DNA of 7,462 nucleotides. It comes from Gammaproteobacteria bacterium. GTDB taxonomy: Bacteria > Pseudomonadota > Gammaproteobacteria > Pseudomonadales > Pseudohongiellaceae. The translations under genes and the position numbers were made by a program. Below the pieces are notes generated by a model. It ran no database searches. It was not told the DNA's origin and saw only the letters and a list, made by a program, of their open reading frames with translations. Below, piece by piece: positions 6,012 through 7,462 of this stretch. Positions within the stretch are counted from its first letter, which is position 1. Each line of letters opens with the position of its first letter. The stretch lies in contig PWQG01000031.1 in the NCBI GenBank assembly GCA_003556835.1, positions 1 through 7,462 of the forward strand, written 5' to 3'.

Positions 6012-7178
6012 CTACATCCCCATATTTTTGGTGAACTTCTCGAACGTTTTTCCCGTAAGTCCGGTCAAGGCGTAGGCTTCTTGGTAAAGCAATCGGCCCT
6101 CTTTGGCTGCGCGGACTACCTGCGATCCAAGCCGGTGCCCGATGCGAACGTTCTGGTTGTTCCAGAACGAGCCCCCTGGCCCTCGTTTTGCTGCCTGGCG
6201 GCGTTCATCAGCTTGCCAGGCACGATAAAAATCCAGAAATTCAGCTCTTTCGATCAATCCCAGATCCAGGGAGCGTCTAGCCGCCACGATCGAGCTGACC
6301 TTGAAGTGGTGCGCGGCGGCCTGAAATGGTTCCGGCCTATCCCGCAGCTCACGCCAGATTTCTGCCAGTTTTTCCGCAGGCACCAGAAACTCAGCAGCAA
6401 TCTGATTGCAGCGGTGTTCGACCTCGTGTGGCGCAGGCTCAAGCGACTCAAAATTGGACACTCCGGGCTCGCCCAGCCAGATATGCGCGAGTTCATGAGC
6501 GATGGTGAACATCTGGGCGGCCTTGAAATCCCCGTTGTTTACGAAAATGAGTGGGGCGTACTCGTCAATCAAGGCGAATCCGCGAAACTCTTCGACATCA
6601 AGCGGTCGATGCGTGTTGTTACCCACAACCCCGTTGATCACGATGAGGATTCCGGCAGCCTCCACCTGATCGCGAAGGAATTTCAATGCGCTGGTCCAGT
6701 TTGGCTGCTGTCGAGCCCAGCCTCCATCCAGCCCAAGGGCTTCACGCATTCTTGCGGCCACCTCAACAGGGCCGGCCCCTGGATTGACAGATCCCACAAA
6801 CTTGAGCGGCTTCTGCCCCTGTTCGATCATCTCTTCGCGCATCCAGGCCTGCCGACGCTGCATTTGCTGAACAGTTTCGAGCAGGTTGGGGCTGGGCGCA
6901 CCAAGCGGGCGGTCGCCCACTGTCCGGAAATCGGGGATTGGGAGCTGGTCTTCAGGAGGTGTAGGCAGGTAGAGGTAGCCGACAGGCGTGTGAGTAGTTT
7001 TCGCCAGGCGATTAGCCTGGGCAAAACTGATTCTTCCGGAATCCTCCCACTCCGTAACGCGTTCAGGCTTGACGCCCAACTTGGTTGCAAGTGTCTGGGG
7101 CTCCAGCCGGGCGCGCTCCCGGGCCCAGCGCAACACGGTCGGTTCGAGTGTGATCTGTAGACGCCCTGTACTCATCAT
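6012..7178 (-). CDS. XRE-HTH / ImmA-IrrE-family metallopeptidase fusion protein
   Basis: This 388-aa protein combines an N-terminal XRE-type helix-turn-helix (about residues 14-68: TLATKLGVKPERVTEWEDSG, then SFAQANRLAK) with an ImmA/IrrE (DUF955) zinc peptidase domain (about 165-300). The zinc site is visible as H228-E229-L-A-H232, with E254 in EHRCNQIAAEFLVP as likely third ligand. A roughly 85-residue C-terminal extension, basic and with sequence such as RIGHRLG and YQEAYALTGLTGKTF, follows. Family knowledge: such proteins bind operator DNA and cleave a repressor or partner in response to a stress cue. Here it is the first gene of a two-gene unit with the PIN nuclease, so it probably represses its own promoter and restrains the nuclease. 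Two adjacent ATGs (7178 and 7175) are possible starts, behind GGTGG and AGGA. A candidate promoter with phased repeats lies upstream. The order regulator then toxin fits a toxin-antitoxin-like module. The trigger is unknown. Confidence 0.93.
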   Translation of the reverse strand: MMSTGRLQITLEPTVLRWARERARLEPQTLATKLGVKPERVTEWEDSGRISFAQANRLAKTTHTPVGYLYLPTPPEDQLPIPDFRTVGDRPLGAPSPNLLETVQQMQRRQAWMREEMIEQGQKPLKFVGSVNPGAGPVEVAARMREALGLDGGWARQQPNWTSALKFLRDQVEAAGILIVINGVVGNNTHRPLDVEEFRGFALIDEYAPLIFVNNGDFKAAQMFTIAHELAHIWLGEPGVSNFESLEPAPHEVEHRCNQIAAEFLVPAEKLAEIWRELRDRPEPFQAAAHHFKVSSIVAARRSLDLGLIERAEFLDFYRAWQADERRQAAKRGPGGSFWNNQNVRIGHRLGSQVVRAAKEGRLLYQEAYALTGLTGKTFEKFTKNMGM

Positions 7179-7220
7179 GTCCTATCCACCCCCACAGACC
7201 CCCTATGAGTCCCTGGGTTC

Positions 7221-7249
7221 AGCATAGCTTAGGGCAGCGGCTGCCTCAA
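7221..7249 (-). promoter_or_regulatory. Candidate promoter of the XRE/ImmA-IrrE - PIN operon
   Basis: Read on the - strand, TTGAGG (7249-7244, 4/6) and TATGCT (7226-7221, 4/6) are separated by exactly 17 bp. Transcription would begin near 7214, with a leader of about 36 nt before ATG 7178. The -35 box sits between two copies of a phased GGCAG repeat, so occupancy of the repeats would block polymerase. Confidence 0.5.
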
Positions 7250-7265
7250 GCTGCCTCTGTCTGCC
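7233..7265. repeat. 10-bp-phased GGCAG repeats plus palindrome, candidate operator
   Basis: On the + strand CTGCC occurs at 7241, 7251 and 7261, exactly one helical turn apart; two copies extend to GCTGCCTC (7240-7247 and 7250-7257). The leftmost copy is also half of a palindrome, GGCAG-CGG-CTGCC (7233-7245). The array covers the -35 and spacer of the XRE operon promoter. A cooperative repressor site, most simply for the XRE protein itself, is inferred. Confidence 0.5.
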
Positions 7266-7292
7266 GTCATGGGGCGGGATTTGGGTATTTGA

Positions 7293-7322
7293 CGTAAATT
7301 ACGGTACATTACCGGGCGTTAC
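7293..7322. repeat. 10-bp-phased TTAC repeats
   Basis: TTAC recurs at 7299, 7309 and 7319, again one helical turn apart. The first two units, GTAAATTACG and GTACATTACC, match at 8 of 10 positions, and each contains a small palindrome (GTAA-A-TTAC and GGTA-CAT-TACC). It lies between the two divergent promoters and could bind an activator or repressor of either side. No good -10/-35 pair fits within it. Confidence 0.4.
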
Positions 7323-7374
7323 ACAGGCTCTTCGAGGGGGCGGAGCTACCATCAAATCTGGTGTATGAGCTGAC

Positions 7375-7404
7375 TTGAAAAGCGGCGGCAAACCCTGCTG
7401 AAAT
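7375..7404 (+). promoter_or_regulatory. Candidate extended -10 promoter of the right-edge gene
   Basis: TTGAAA (7375-7380, 5/6) and TGAAAT (7399-7404, 4/6) are separated by 18 bp, and the -10 is preceded by TGC as in extended -10 promoters. Transcription would begin near 7411, inside the following dyad, leaving a short leader of under 40 nt. Confidence 0.4.
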
Positions 7405-7430
7405 TAGTAGTGCTAACCAACTGATTTCAG
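7398..7430. repeat. 11-bp inverted repeat, operator or leader hairpin
   Basis: CTGAAATTAGT (7398-7408) pairs with ACTGATTTCAG (7420-7430) at 10 of 11 positions, and the remaining pair would be G-U in RNA. The spacer is 11 nt. The left arm overlaps the proposed -10 box and the right arm ends 2 nt before the SD, so it is placed either as a repressor dyad or, if transcription starts further upstream, as a hairpin next to the ribosome site. Confidence 0.5.
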
Positions 7431-7432
7431 AC

Positions 7433-7438
7433 AAGGAG
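7433..7438 (+). promoter_or_regulatory. Strong Shine-Dalgarno of the right-edge gene
   Basis: AAGGAG is 9 nt before ATG 7448. It is the strongest ribosome site in the window and shows that a real gene begins at the right edge although only five codons are visible. Confidence 0.75.
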
Positions 7439-7447
7439 AATGCCGCC

Positions 7448-7462
7448 ATGAGTAACGATACG
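7448..7462 (+). CDS. Start of an unidentified gene (first five codons)
   Basis: Only MSNDT is visible before the window ends. Support is the strong AAGGAG at 9 nt and the promoter and dyad upstream. It is divergent from the XRE/ImmA-IrrE gene. Five residues cannot identify a family; the setting makes another defence gene plausible, but this is only context. Confidence 0.65.

Noticed and set aside
6081..7160. Long open frame (359 codons) on the + strand opposite the XRE/ImmA-IrrE gene
   Set aside because: It lies wholly antisense to a gene with intact HTH and HExxH motifs, and its translation is Pro/Ser/Arg/His-rich with no recognisable domain. It is a shadow of GC-rich codon use.
7221..7265. 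Possible tRNA or attachment-site remnant (GGGTTC-like bases near 7214-7219 with nearby inverted repeats)
   Set aside because: No acceptor stem, anticodon arm or second copy of the sequence is visible; the repeats are better explained as promoter-associated operator sites.
7289..7317. TTGACG at 7289 as the -35 of a + strand promoter
   Set aside because: The sequence at 16-18 bp spacing (around 7311-7317) is GC-rich and does not resemble a -10 box.
7291..7322. CRISPR-like or iteron origin array
   Set aside because: Units are about 10 bp, with only three copies and no spacers, and no replication initiator gene lies nearby; a regulatory array is the simpler reading.

Overview
This window reads as a bacterial defence island. 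The DNA is moderately GC-rich, with dense coding and Shine-Dalgarno (SD)-type starts. That fits a pseudomonadotal, perhaps gammaproteobacterial, chromosome or integrated element, but no marker gene fixes the taxon and no integrase, transposase, tRNA or CRISPR array was seen.

Left block, + strand (1-5437): the 3' end of a HIT-family nucleotide hydrolase/transferase overlaps the TTG start of an HNH endonuclease by one TTGA tetranucleotide. After a hairpin and a credible promoter comes a two-TM, membrane-anchored NERD-domain nuclease-like protein. It is followed by a 1055-aa protein with an N-terminal phospholipase-D-like (PLD) nuclease module, a complete superfamily-2 (SF2) DEAH-type helicase core and a C-terminal DUF3427 domain. 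I infer that HIT, HNH and the PLD-helicase-DUF3427 protein are components of one anti-invader system, and that the NERD gene is either a further component or an inserted cargo gene.

Right block, - strand (7178-5494): an XRE-HTH/ImmA-IrrE metallopeptidase fusion is followed after 2 nt by a DUF4411-type PIN-domain nuclease. This resembles a two-gene toxin/regulator module and runs convergently into the helicase gene. Its promoter carries 10-bp-phased GGCAG repeats and a small palindrome over the -35 region, a plausible autoregulatory operator.

Right edge (7179-7462): a 269-bp divergent intergenic region holds that promoter, a second set of 10-bp-phased TTAC repeats, and an 11-bp dyad overlapping a candidate promoter just before a strong SD and the first five codons (MSNDT) of an unidentified + strand gene cut off by the window end. 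The assignments rest on motif recognition by eye; whether these genes form one system is inference.
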